From the NCBI GenBank assembly GCA_903822115.1, contig CAIJNU010000126.1:1-22090 (forward strand): a stretch of 22,090 bases of DNA. Reading direction: 5' to 3'. Position numbers and translations under genes: made by a program. Source of the DNA: an uncultured Candidatus Peregrinibacteria bacterium (GTDB taxonomy: Bacteria; Patescibacteriota; Gracilibacteria; Peribacterales; Peribacteraceae). Positions 1 to 7,433 of the stretch are shown here, one piece after another (within the stretch, counting starts at the first letter, position 1; every line of letters starts with the position of its first letter). The notes beneath the pieces were generated by a model that worked only from the letters and a program-made list of their open reading frames with translations, did not search any database and was not told the origin of the DNA.

Positions 1-602
1 CCCGCATCCTTCAGTCGCATCCCCCACTCGATGTCTTCCCATCCGTAGAGGACTGCGTCTTCGCGGAAGGGGAATCGACGTGCGATCTCCAGCGGCAGAC
101 TGATTTGGGATGTGTAGGTGAAGCGGTGCTGGATCTCGGATGGGATTTCCTTGTGAGCATACGGCGAGAGGAACTTGTACCCGAATTGCCACCCCGTGCG
201 ATCGAGCCATTGCATTGCAGGAGTGATGCCAACTGCCGGATCCCAGGCGACGTGGCCGAGCACCGCGCGCGGCTCCCCCTCTCTGTGACTCTGCAGATGC
301 TTCTCGCACGCATCGCGCTCGAGGAACATGTCGTCACCGATGAAGAGGACGTATGGAGCTTGCGCCCTCTCCACTCCCCGATTGCGCGCCACGCCCTGTT
401 GGCTTTTTGGAACCGACGAGAAATTGAGCGGGAAGGGGAATGAAATATCCGCGAAGAGCGAACGCGTCCTCGCATCCTCCCCGTCACTCACGACGATGAC
501 TTCAAGCTGATCGCGAATCGTCTGCGCTTCGATCCTGAGCAGACACTCGCGGAGGATGTCCGGGCGTTGGTAGGTGGGAATGATGATGGAGAGAGACGGC
601 AT
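1..602 (-). CDS. Family 2 glycosyltransferase (3' end outside window)
   Basis: The frame opens at the ATG at 602-600 and stays open for 200 codons to the window edge, so the C-terminus is missing. The N-terminus reads SLSIIIPTYQRPDILREC, the usual first strand and nucleotide-binding loop of GT-A fold family 2 transferases. VIVVSDGEDARTR (about residues 36-48) and VLFIGDD (85-91) fit the sugar-nucleotide and metal-binding acidic motifs. YGWEDIEWGMRL (186-197) fits the family's ED catalytic-base region. Such enzymes move a sugar from a nucleotide donor to a glycan, lipid or protein; donor and acceptor cannot be told from sequence. The gene is divergent from tsaB, and its start codon lies at the edge of the heptamer repeat array at 601-679. 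No SD sequence precedes it. The family call is strong, the substrate unknown. Confidence 0.88.
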   Translation of the reverse strand, partial: MPSLSIIIPTYQRPDILRECLLRIEAQTIRDQLEVIVVSDGEDARTRSLFADISFPFPLNFSSVPKSQQGVARNRGVERAQAPYVLFIGDDMFLERDACEKHLQSHREGEPRAVLGHVAWDPAVGITPAMQWLDRTGWQFGYKFLSPYAHKEIPSEIQHRFTYTSQISLPLEIARRFPFREDAVLYGWEDIEWGMRLKDA

Positions 603-679
603 GTGAGATGTAAGATGTGAGACGAAAGATGAAAGCCCTCCCCTATCTTACATCTTTCATCTTACGTCTTATGTCTTTC
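601..679. repeat. Inverted array of degenerate 7-bp units between divergent genes
   Basis: The left arm (601-635) is a run of 7-base units such as GTGAGAT, GTAAGAT, GTGAGAC and GAAAGAT. The right arm (645-679) carries the complementary units ATCTTAC, ATCTTTC, ATCTTAC, GTCTTAT and GTCTTTC. A C-rich spacer of about 10 bases separates them. The array fills the space between the glycosyltransferase and tsaB, and the tsaB start codon at 671 lies inside the right arm. A second array with the same design but different sequence lies at 10294-10387. Confidence 0.8.
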
Positions 680-1303
680 CGAACCCTCTTCCTCAATCTC
701 GCCTCGCACATGGGCTCACTCGCCTGCATCGATGCTTCTCGCGTCGTTGCCTCCGCAGCCGTTGACCATCGCATTTCGGACTCCGATCTCGTTCCGCTCT
801 TCACCAAAGTACTCGATGACGCGGGATGGAAGCAGGAAAGTATCGAACGAATCGCCTGCGTGATCGGACCCGGGGGATTCACGAGTCTGCGCGTCGCCGT
901 CGCTTTCGCGAACACGCTCTCCTACGCATTAAATATTCCGGTGGCTGCGGTGCACCTGAGCGACCTGTACGCGACGCGCGTACGAGTATGTCACCCTGAG
1001 CTTGTCGAAGGGTTCCTCTGGCTTCACTCCACGAAGAAAATGCAGCTCTTCGTGAGGGGGTTTGGAACGATGCGCGATCGGTACCCGGAGGCGACGCTCC
1101 TGACGCTCGATGCACTGACCGCCGATTTTCCAAAAGGGCTCCCGTGGGCAGGTGAGCTCATCCCCGAGCATGAGGCAGCCGTGACCGCCGCGGGCGGCGA
1201 GCGCGCGAAGATGAGAGATATTGCAGTGATCCTCCCCGACTTCGTCGAATCCTTGAAATACGAGAAGCAAACGCTCTTGCCGTGGTACGGCCGCGGCTGG
1301 TGA
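671..1303 (+). CDS. tsaB: tRNA t6A threonylcarbamoyladenosine biosynthesis protein TsaB
   Basis: TsaB is the catalytically inactive ASKHA-fold partner of TsaD in the cytoplasmic complex that makes N6-threonylcarbamoyladenosine at position 37 of ANN-decoding tRNAs. Support: the N-terminal strand FLNLASHMGSLACID, then IERIACVIGPGGFTSLRVAVAFANTLS (about 58-84), the TsaB/TsaD signature of G-PG-FT-LR, then IPVAAVHLSDL. Length is 210 residues, normal for the family. I chose ATG 671 because translation then begins directly at the conserved strand; an in-frame ATG at 617 would add 18 residues encoded by the repeat array. Codons for VCHPELVEGF (about 107-116) coincide with a dispersed short repeat (990-1012) that reads through in frame, apparently in a surface loop. 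secA follows after 77 bp. Confidence 0.85.
   Translation: MSFRTLFLNLASHMGSLACIDASRVVASAAVDHRISDSDLVPLFTKVLDDAGWKQESIERIACVIGPGGFTSLRVAVAFANTLSYALNIPVAAVHLSDLYATRVRVCHPELVEGFLWLHSTKKMQLFVRGFGTMRDRYPEATLLTLDALTADFPKGLPWAGELIPEHEAAVTAAGGERAKMRDIAVILPDFVESLKYEKQTLLPWYGRGW
990..1012 (+). repeat. Dispersed short repeat carried in frame inside tsaB
   Basis: GTCACCCTGAGCTTGTCGAA is a member of a short repeat family also seen here at 12061-12082, 20988-21064 and 21681-21703. All share a CCTGAGC...GAAGG core. In tsaB it translates without a stop or frame change. Confidence 0.7.
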
Positions 1304-1363
1304 GCCTGTTTTCCTCTCATCCTCGGAATCCTCCCCCTTTCCCCTGAAACTCACCGCATTTCC

Positions 1364-1372
1364 TGCTATTCT
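1364..1372 (+). promoter_or_regulatory. Extended -10 element for secA
   Basis: TGCTATTCT is an extended -10 (TGn plus TATTCT). It ends 8 bases before the secA ATG, which would place the transcript start within about 2 bases of the start codon. A weak -35 candidate, CTGAAA at 1344-1349, lies 17 bases upstream. There is no SD sequence. Confidence 0.5.
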
Positions 1373-1380
1373 TCGTCGCA

Positions 1381-4164
1381 ATGGCATTGATGGATACCCT
1401 CAATCGGCTGCTCGGAGACTCCAACAAGAAGGAACTGCGCAAGCTCGCGCCCCTCGTCGTGAAGGTCAATGAGACGCGAAAAACCGATGCGATCCGCAAC
1501 CTCACGCTCGAGACGCTGCCCGTGAAGTCGCAGGAATTCCGCGACCGCATCGCCAAGGGCGAGACCACCGACGACATCCTGCCGGAAGCGTTCGCGACGG
1601 CGGTGCGCGCCTGCGAACTCCTGAAGGAATCGGGGAGGAAGGAGACGATGGGCAAGCAGGAATTCGGTTGGGACATGGTGCCATTCGATGTGCAAATCCT
1701 CGGCGGCATCGCGCTGCATAAAGGATGCATCGCAGAAATGAGAACGGGGGAAGGAAAGACACTCGTCTGCACGCTGCCGGTCTACCTCAACGCACTCGAA
1801 GGGAAGGGCGTGCACGTCGTGACGGTCAACGACTACCTCGCGAGGCGCGACGCGACTTGGATGGGCATGCTCTACAAGGCGCTCGGCCTCACGGTCGGCG
1901 TCGTCGTGCACGGACTTTCCAACGACGTCCGCAAGGCAGCCTACGACGCGGACGTCACGTACGGCACAAACAGCGAATTCGGCTTCGACTACCTGCGCGA
2001 CAACATGGCGACCGCCGTCTCGCGACAGGTGCAGCGCGGTCTCCACTACGCAATCGTCGACGAGGTGGACTCCATCCTCATCGACGAGGCGCGCACGCCG
2101 CTCATCATCAGCCAACCCGCGGAGGAATCGACGAGCAAGTACAACCAGTACGCGCAACTCGCGGGACAGCTTGAGAAAGACAAGGATTACACCGTCGACG
2201 AGAAGCAGCGCACGGCAGTCCTGACGGAGGAGGGCATCAAACATATGGAGCAGATGCTCGGCGTCGAAAACATCTACACCGAGCGCGGCTTCGAGGAGGT
2301 GCACCACATCGAGCAGTCGCTCAAGGCGCATGCGATCTTCAAGCGCGACGTCGACTACATCGTGAAGGACAACGAAGTGATCATCGTCGACGAATTCACC
2401 GGCCGCCTCATGCCGGGACGGCGCTACAGCTACGGTCTCCATCAGGCGATCGAGGCCAAGGAGCGCGTGGAGGTGCAGCGTGAATCGAAGACGCTCGCTA
2501 CGATCACCTTCCAGAATTACTTTCGCCTCTTCAAGAAGCTCGCCGGCATGACGGGAACGGCGAAGACGGAAGAGGAGGAATTCGAATCGATCTACAAGCT
2601 GCGCACGATCGTCATCCCCACGCACCGCTCGATGATCCGCAACGACAAGACGGATGCGATCTACAAGAGCGTGAGTGCGAAGTTCCGTGCCGTCGCGAAG
2701 ATCGCGAAGGAGAAATACGACCGCGGCCAGCCGGTCTTGATCGGCACGACCTCCGTGGAGAAGTCCGAGGTGATGAGCATCCTCCTCGACGAGCTCAGAG
2801 TCCCGCACCAGGTTCTCAACGCCAAGCAGCACGAGAAGGAAGCGGAGATCGTGGCCAACGCAGGCCAAAAGGGAACAGTCACGATCGCGACGAACATGGC
2901 AGGACGCGGTACCGATATCAAGCTCGGCGCAGGCGTGACGGAGCTCGGCGGTCTCACGATCCTCGGCACGGAACGCCACGAGGCGCGGCGCATCGACAAT
3001 CAGTTGCGCGGACGAGCCGGACGTCAGGGCGATCCCGGAGAGAGCCAGTTCTTCGTCTCGATGGAGGACGACCTCATGCGCCTCTTCGGCGGAGACCGTC
3101 TGAAGGCGATGATGGAACGATTGAAAGTTCCCGACGACGTGCCGCTCGAGAGCGGCATGGTGAGCCGCTCCATCGAAGGCGCGCAGAAGAAGGTGGAGGG
3201 TCGCAACTTCGACATCCGCCGCCACGTGCTGCAGTACGACGATGTGATGAACAAGCACCGCGAAATCATCTACAAGCGACGCCAGAAGATCCTCGAGAAG
3301 ATCGCGGAGGCGGAGCAGACGGCGGTGGACAATGAACAGGCAACGGATTCCCCTCTCCATCAGGAAATCGTCGAGGGTATGCAGAAGGAAGTCGAGACGG
3401 TCTATATGCTTCACGCCTCCTCCATCGATCCGGAGGAGTGGAATGTGAAGGGGCTCTGCGATCACTTCGCGGGAATGCACGAGGACTTCGCCAAGGTCGT
3501 GACGGAGAAGTTCGTCCTCTCCTTCAACGACAATGAGAAGCTGCGAGTGGCGCTCATCGCGCTCGTGCGCGACGCGTATGAGAAGAAGTGCGAGGAGTTC
3601 GATCCGCAGACGCTGACGAACGCCGAGAACATCGTGACACTGCGCTCCATCGATTCGCACTGGATGGATCACATCGACGACATGTCGCACCTTCGCGAAC
3701 AAGTGGCCTTCGCTGGATACGCGCAACGCGATCCGTTGATTGAGTATCAAGATCAGGGCTTCCGTCGCTTCCAGCAACTCCTCGCAACCATCAACGCCAC
3801 TATCACCCGCGCCGCGCTCCAGGCCGACTTCGGACAATTCTCGCCGGAAGCGGTGCGCCTCATGGAACAGAGGGAAGCGGAGGCGGAGGCCGCCGAGGCG
3901 CTGCAGACCAACGCCGCGCAGATCGAGGGAGAACTCGCGAAGACCGGCGTGGACACGGCGTCGTTCGTCCCCACGCAGTCCCACGCGCTCCCGCAAGGGC
4001 AGATGGAACAACTCGCCGACGGCCTCTCTCCGCTCATGGCCCCGCGATCAAAGGCTCCGACAGGCGCCAATGCCCCGATTCACAGCGACAAGGTCGGCCG
4101 CAACGATCCGTGCCCGTGCGGCAGCGGAAAGAAATACAAGAAATGCCACGGAAAGAACGCCTGA
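1381..4164 (+). CDS. secA: Preprotein translocase ATPase SecA
   Basis: SecA is the motor ATPase that drives unfolded preproteins through SecYEG at the inner face of the membrane. The 927-residue product has the whole family architecture. Walker A is TGEGKT (122-127), followed by VNDYLARRDA and the GTNSEFGFDYLRDN stretch. DEVD (227-230) is Walker B in the first helicase domain. The preprotein cross-linking and scaffold regions follow. In the second helicase domain are NMAGRGTD (505-512) and QLRGRAGRQGDPG (541-553). The tail VGRNDPCPCGSGKKYKKCHG (905-924) is the zinc-binding SEC-C motif with C911, C913, C922 and H923, which usually contacts SecB or the ribosome. No key residue is missing and the length is close to other SecA proteins. 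A long open frame on the opposite strand is only its shadow. Confidence 0.98.
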   Translation: MALMDTLNRLLGDSNKKELRKLAPLVVKVNETRKTDAIRNLTLETLPVKSQEFRDRIAKGETTDDILPEAFATAVRACELLKESGRKETMGKQEFGWDMVPFDVQILGGIALHKGCIAEMRTGEGKTLVCTLPVYLNALEGKGVHVVTVNDYLARRDATWMGMLYKALGLTVGVVVHGLSNDVRKAAYDADVTYGTNSEFGFDYLRDNMATAVSRQVQRGLHYAIVDEVDSILIDEARTPLIISQPAEESTSKYNQYAQLAGQLEKDKDYTVDEKQRTAVLTEEGIKHMEQMLGVENIYTERGFEEVHHIEQSLKAHAIFKRDVDYIVKDNEVIIVDEFTGRLMPGRRYSYGLHQAIEAKERVEVQRESKTLATITFQNYFRLFKKLAGMTGTAKTEEEEFESIYKLRTIVIPTHRSMIRNDKTDAIYKSVSAKFRAVAKIAKEKYDRGQPVLIGTTSVEKSEVMSILLDELRVPHQVLNAKQHEKEAEIVANAGQKGTVTIATNMAGRGTDIKLGAGVTELGGLTILGTERHEARRIDNQLRGRAGRQGDPGESQFFVSMEDDLMRLFGGDRLKAMMERLKVPDDVPLESGMVSRSIEGAQKKVEGRNFDIRRHVLQYDDVMNKHREIIYKRRQKILEKIAEAEQTAVDNEQATDSPLHQEIVEGMQKEVETVYMLHASSIDPEEWNVKGLCDHFAGMHEDFAKVVTEKFVLSFNDNEKLRVALIALVRDAYEKKCEEFDPQTLTNAENIVTLRSIDSHWMDHIDDMSHLREQVAFAGYAQRDPLIEYQDQGFRRFQQLLATINATITRAALQADFGQFSPEAVRLMEQREAEAEAAEALQTNAAQIEGELAKTGVDTASFVPTQSHALPQGQMEQLADGLSPLMAPRSKAPTGANAPIHSDKVGRNDPCPCGSGKKYKKCHGKNA

Positions 4165-4189
4165 TGCAAAATCCTGAAAACGCGGATTC

Positions 4190-4225
4190 TTGACGGAAAA
4201 GGGGAAGGTTGGTACGTTAGCGTAC
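4190..4225 (+). promoter_or_regulatory. Possible promoter with overlapping palindrome upstream of the tandem family
   Basis: TTGACG (4190-4195) is followed by a 17-base spacer and TACGTT (4213-4218), a weak -10. The palindrome GTACG-TTAG-CGTAC (4212-4225) sits directly over the -10, where an operator would act. An alternative is that the hairpin and the following TTTT are a weak terminator for secA. Confidence 0.4.
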
Positions 4226-4240
4226 TTTTCTCCCATTCAT

Positions 4241-4825
4241 ATGAGCGAACTAGAAATGTGGGGCCAGCGCGTCGGATCGCAGGCCGAACCAAAGCATGAA
4301 AAAAACCTTCGCAGGGATCTCAAAAAGGCAAGTGTGCGACATGATCTATCAATCGGAAAGCATGGAGGAGTGCATGCCCGCTGCAGTGAAATTGGATTCC
4401 CCGATCTCCCCGAGTTGATAGGCATGTTTCAGCTCGCAAAACTCGAATTGAATGCTGTGGCATTCGGACACTCGAAGCTGCCTCCCGGCACCTGGCATGC
4501 AAAAGCAAAATTAGAACGAACAATAGCGCAGCCCGAGAGTGGCGATACGCACCACCCCGATGCGGGGGATATCGCGGTGAGCTTGGCTGAGGAAGCACAT
4601 TCGAATCTCGCGTGGATACATATCGAATCGAAAACGAAACCGGATACCCCTCGAGAGCGAGTACTCTCGATAAGGGTGCACTCGCCTCAAGTAACACAAG
4701 AGTTGGTTGGGCATTACCGCGATGCCATCAAAGAGCTTCTCACGCATGCCCTTGGATCGCTCGACATTAACGATAGTCCAATCGCGGACACTGAAGTCGT
4801 CGTGGAGCAGGAACAATCGAAGTAA
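4241..4825 (+). CDS. Unknown tandem-family protein, copy 1 of 6
   Basis: I do not recognise this 194-residue protein. It belongs with the five genes that follow. It has WHAK (85-88), DAGDI (107-111), a cysteine at 48, a run of alternating hydrophobic residues (LSIRVHSP) and a C-terminal helix with IKELLTHAL. Its N-terminus is the most diverged: the G-x-Y-x-G element seen in copies 2-6 is replaced by WGQRVG. No signal peptide or membrane segment is visible, so a soluble cytoplasmic protein is likely. The start at 4241 matches the position of the conserved blocks in the other copies; an in-frame start at 4190 would overlap the proposed promoter. Copy 2 follows after 15 bp, suggesting a shared transcript. 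Confidence 0.75.
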   Translation: MSELEMWGQRVGSQAEPKHEKNLRRDLKKASVRHDLSIGKHGGVHARCSEIGFPDLPELIGMFQLAKLELNAVAFGHSKLPPGTWHAKAKLERTIAQPESGDTHHPDAGDIAVSLAEEAHSNLAWIHIESKTKPDTPRERVLSIRVHSPQVTQELVGHYRDAIKELLTHALGSLDINDSPIADTEVVVEQEQSK

Positions 4826-4840
4826 TTCCCAGCATCCCTT

Positions 4841-5434
4841 ATGAACGAATTGAAAATCAAAGGTCGGTACACAGGAGAGGCTCCCGCCCAAGAAGCCTCT
4901 GCCGCTCTTGACCGAGCCCTCAAACAAGCAATGGTGACGACTCGCTCTGTAGATCTAGGAGATGGTGGATCCGTGGAAGCCAGTTGTGGAACGGTCAATA
5001 ATCGGCCTGTCACTTTCGAACATCTCCATCGATTATTCACGCTATTTCGCGATCAGCTTATCCACATGAGTACAGTGAAGTTCGGCGAGAAAGCACAGCT
5101 CCCGGGACGGTGGTTTGCGAAAGTCGACTTTCTTCAAGATGTAATACTTCCGCGAATTGCTGATCGCCCCATGGACGTGGGGGATTTCGTAGAGGCCATC
5201 ATGCACGAGGCACGAGTCAATATCGAGAGGCTAGAAGTGGAGTTCATCGCGGACGCAGGAACCCCCGAGCAAGGAACGCTTTCGGTATTGGCTCACTCTC
5301 CTGATGATGCGGATGAGAAGATAGCGAGAGCATACTGCGAGAGTATCAAACAGCTCATCGCCGATGCCCTCTCCTGGATTTCCGTTGAGACGACAAGCTT
5401 CGAAGTGCAGACAGAACAAGTGCCATGGCAATAA
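4841..5434 (+). CDS. Unknown tandem-family protein, copy 2 of 6
   Basis: This 197-residue protein is a good reference copy. It has K-G-R-Y-T-G at 7-12, LDRAL at 23-27, SCGTVN at 48-53, EHL at 60-62, FR at 69-70, WFAK at 91-94, MDVGDF at 111-116, LEVEF at 131-135 and GTLSVLAHSP at 145-154. It ends in VPWQ, exactly as copy 4 does. The order of blocks suggests one alpha/beta domain: strand, helix, strand, helix, then a strand pair and a last helix. No catalytic signature or transmembrane segment is visible. The ATG is preceded by a C/T-rich stretch rather than an SD site. Function unknown; comparison with its neighbours is the only evidence that it is a conserved protein family. Confidence 0.8.
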   Translation: MNELKIKGRYTGEAPAQEASAALDRALKQAMVTTRSVDLGDGGSVEASCGTVNNRPVTFEHLHRLFTLFRDQLIHMSTVKFGEKAQLPGRWFAKVDFLQDVILPRIADRPMDVGDFVEAIMHEARVNIERLEVEFIADAGTPEQGTLSVLAHSPDDADEKIARAYCESIKQLIADALSWISVETTSFEVQTEQVPWQ

Positions 5435-5458
5435 TTCTTCTTCCTTCTCCACCCTCCC

Positions 5459-6076
5459 ATGAGTCGCTTCGAAGTTCACGGTAGCTACACGGGTTCTCGG
5501 CATCTCAATGCGGCCAGAGATCTTCTTTCGAAGAAACTCAGAGATGAAGGTGCCACCGCTTTGGTTGCCTGGAAAGAGTGGACTCGGGGTCTCGGTGCGT
5601 ACTTCAATTTCATCAACAACAATTCCGTCAGGCCTGATGATGTTGCCGGTCTACTCCAGGCCTGTCGTGATCTCCCGATGCAGATCAGTACAGCGGAATA
5701 TGGCCAGAAGAATCCCGCAGGAGAAAACTGGCATGCGGAGGCATCGCTCCTGCAGAGCGTGACGCTGCCCGAAGAGACCCCGCCCATGGATGCGGGCCGC
5801 ATCATGCAGAGAATCATTTGGGATATGAGAAGCCAGCTCGAGTACGTGATGGCGAGATTGGAACCGACCGCGAAACCCTTTCCGCACCACATACTCGCGC
5901 TGTCGGCTCGCTCTCTCGGTACGACGGGAGAATTGGTGGGAGAGTATCGCTCCACCATTGCCACCGAACTCGTGAGTGCTCTCGCAAATTGCGGGATCGC
6001 CGTTACGGAAGATCAAATCCAAGTTCGCGAGAGGCGACCGGCGCAGCTCTACGATGCTCATCCTGTTGGTCTATGA
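5459..6076 (+). CDS. Unknown tandem-family protein, copy 3 of 6
   Basis: This 205-residue copy keeps FEVHGSYTG at the N-terminus, ACRDLP (68-73), WHAE (91-94), VTLPEE and DAGR (111-114). It departs from the others in two ways. The cysteine near residue 49 is absent (YFNFINNN in its place), and the G-D of the DVGD block is changed to G-R. The VEF...P block is also weak. It therefore looks like a drifted copy, perhaps with altered function. Its TGA stop overlaps the ATG of copy 4 in an ATGA arrangement, the tightest coupling in the array and good evidence that the two are co-translated. Confidence 0.78.
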   Translation: MSRFEVHGSYTGSRHLNAARDLLSKKLRDEGATALVAWKEWTRGLGAYFNFINNNSVRPDDVAGLLQACRDLPMQISTAEYGQKNPAGENWHAEASLLQSVTLPEETPPMDAGRIMQRIIWDMRSQLEYVMARLEPTAKPFPHHILALSARSLGTTGELVGEYRSTIATELVSALANCGIAVTEDQIQVRERRPAQLYDAHPVGL

Positions 6077-6669
6077 AGATACTTGAAGTTGAAGGCCAGT
6101 ATGAAGGACCGATGCCGCCTCAGGAAGCTAAATATGAACTCGACCGCGCTCTCTGGGGGGCAAGTGTCACGAAATCCGACTCCCTCGTAACGGAGACGGG
6201 GGACGTGCTCGGTTCCTGTGAAACCGTGAACTGCTCCGATATTGGACTCGAGCATCTCCCTTCTATTTTAGAATGCTATCGCCATTGTTCCGTCAGACTT
6301 CGGTCTGTGGCATTCGGCGAGGAGCCGCAGCCCGGCACCTGGCACGCTCAAGCTGCATCTACATCGGAGGTACAACTATTCGAACACAATCATCGCCTGC
6401 CGGATGTGGGCGATATCGCACATCAGATTTTGACGGAAGGAGAGCATCGCTTCTGCGCGGTTAAAGTGGAATTTGCCCCAGATGAAGAAGAGCCGCACAG
6501 AGGTGTGCTCTCGGTGACGGTTCGTACTCCGGATTGCGAGATCCGAGACGTTTGGTCAAATGAGCAGAGGATTATTGCAACGATTCTCGGCGGCATTCTT
6601 GTTCAGAGCGACCTCGCGATCGGAAACGAAGTTAGCACTGCCTCCGTGATCGAGGTGCCGTGGCAATGA
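6073..6669 (+). CDS. Unknown tandem-family protein, copy 4 of 6
   Basis: The start at ATG 6073 overlaps the stop of copy 3; the frame is open far upstream, but only this start puts the conserved ILEVEGQYEG block at the N-terminus. The 198-residue product has LDRAL (23-27), SCETVN (48-53), EHLP (60-63), WHAQ (90-93), DVGDI (111-115), VKVEFAPDEEEP and GVLSVTVRTP, and ends VIEVPWQ. The LDRAL, SC-TVN, EHL and C-terminal VPWQ agreements make copy 2 its nearest relative in the array. Soluble, unknown function. Confidence 0.8.
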   Translation: MKILEVEGQYEGPMPPQEAKYELDRALWGASVTKSDSLVTETGDVLGSCETVNCSDIGLEHLPSILECYRHCSVRLRSVAFGEEPQPGTWHAQAASTSEVQLFEHNHRLPDVGDIAHQILTEGEHRFCAVKVEFAPDEEEPHRGVLSVTVRTPDCEIRDVWSNEQRIIATILGGILVQSDLAIGNEVSTASVIEVPWQ

Positions 6670-6684
6670 TTGAGAATTTCTGAT

Positions 6685-6690
6685 TATCAT
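6685..6690 (+). promoter_or_regulatory. -10-like element before copy 5
   Basis: TATCAT ends 7 bases before the ATG of copy 5, the same geometry as at secA and holB. There is no convincing -35, so an internal leaderless promoter is only a possibility. Confidence 0.3.
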
Positions 6691-6697
6691 CCCCTCT

Positions 6698-7378
6698 ATG
6701 AATCTCTTCGAAGTCAGAGGCGTGTACATGGGAGACGATCCCCCTCGGACGACGAGGCTCCTGCTGGAAGATGGACTCTCCAAGGCCGGAGCAACGGGAA
6801 AATTCGTCCATGTGGACAATGAGGGTGAGGGGCACGACATCTTGGGTCGGTGCAGATCTTTTGAGTATGGAGCAATTCTTCCTCGGCATCTGCCCCCGTT
6901 GATCAAAGTGTTCCGCGATCTCCACATCGAGATCGGCAATGTGACATTCGAAAATGGAAATCTGCTACGCGTCGGCAGTGTCCGAGCGAAAGTCAAACTG
7001 CAGCATCACATAAATTTTCGACTCAATGCTCCACGCCACGAAGATTTTCTCGGAGAGATCGTATTGATGATGGCCAAGACAAGAGACAATCTCGTGAGCA
7101 TTACGACGGGATTCCTCCCCTACCAAGACGCGAGGAGTGGCATGCTCGAAGTCACGATGTGCGGCCCAGAGAGAGATTGCAATCAGGAGGCGGGAACGGA
7201 TTGTGGATTGCTGCGAGATCGTCTCCTGGAAGTTCTCGACGAATGCAGGATCCAATTCATGAATTCCCATAACATTAGTATGTTACTGGAAGAGGTGGGG
7301 GCAACGAGTGGGAGGCCGAAAGAGAAGGGGGGTGGGAATCCGTGGGAAAGAGGTGCGGATTGGTGGGAAGGGGAATGA
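6698..7378 (+). CDS. Unknown tandem-family protein, copy 5 of 6, with a Gly/Trp-rich tail
   Basis: At 226 residues this is the longest copy. It keeps FEVRGVYMGDDPP (4-16), the conserved cysteine (52), RHLPPLIKVFRDL (63-75) and an RAK element (96-98). The tryptophan of the W-x-A-K block is replaced by valine, and the DVGD block has become HEDFLGE. After the normal family end, about 25 extra residues (SGRPKEKGGGNPWERGADWW) are encoded by an almost purely purine coding strand (about 7300-7378). That tail may be a late extension by stop-codon loss. It lies in the largest gap of the array, 55 bp before copy 6. Confidence 0.75.
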   Translation: MNLFEVRGVYMGDDPPRTTRLLLEDGLSKAGATGKFVHVDNEGEGHDILGRCRSFEYGAILPRHLPPLIKVFRDLHIEIGNVTFENGNLLRVGSVRAKVKLQHHINFRLNAPRHEDFLGEIVLMMAKTRDNLVSITTGFLPYQDARSGMLEVTMCGPERDCNQEAGTDCGLLRDRLLEVLDECRIQFMNSHNISMLLEEVGATSGRPKEKGGGNPWERGADWWEGE

Positions 7379-7433
7379 GAATACAAGATCCACGAAGCAC
7401 TCTCTGACCAAGCATCTATTACCCCCCACCTCT

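Noticed and set aside
1366..4011. Long open frame (about 880 codons) on the strand opposite secA
   Set aside because: It mirrors the secA codon structure, has a low-complexity Arg/Val/Asp/His composition and no domain; secA is certain in the other strand.
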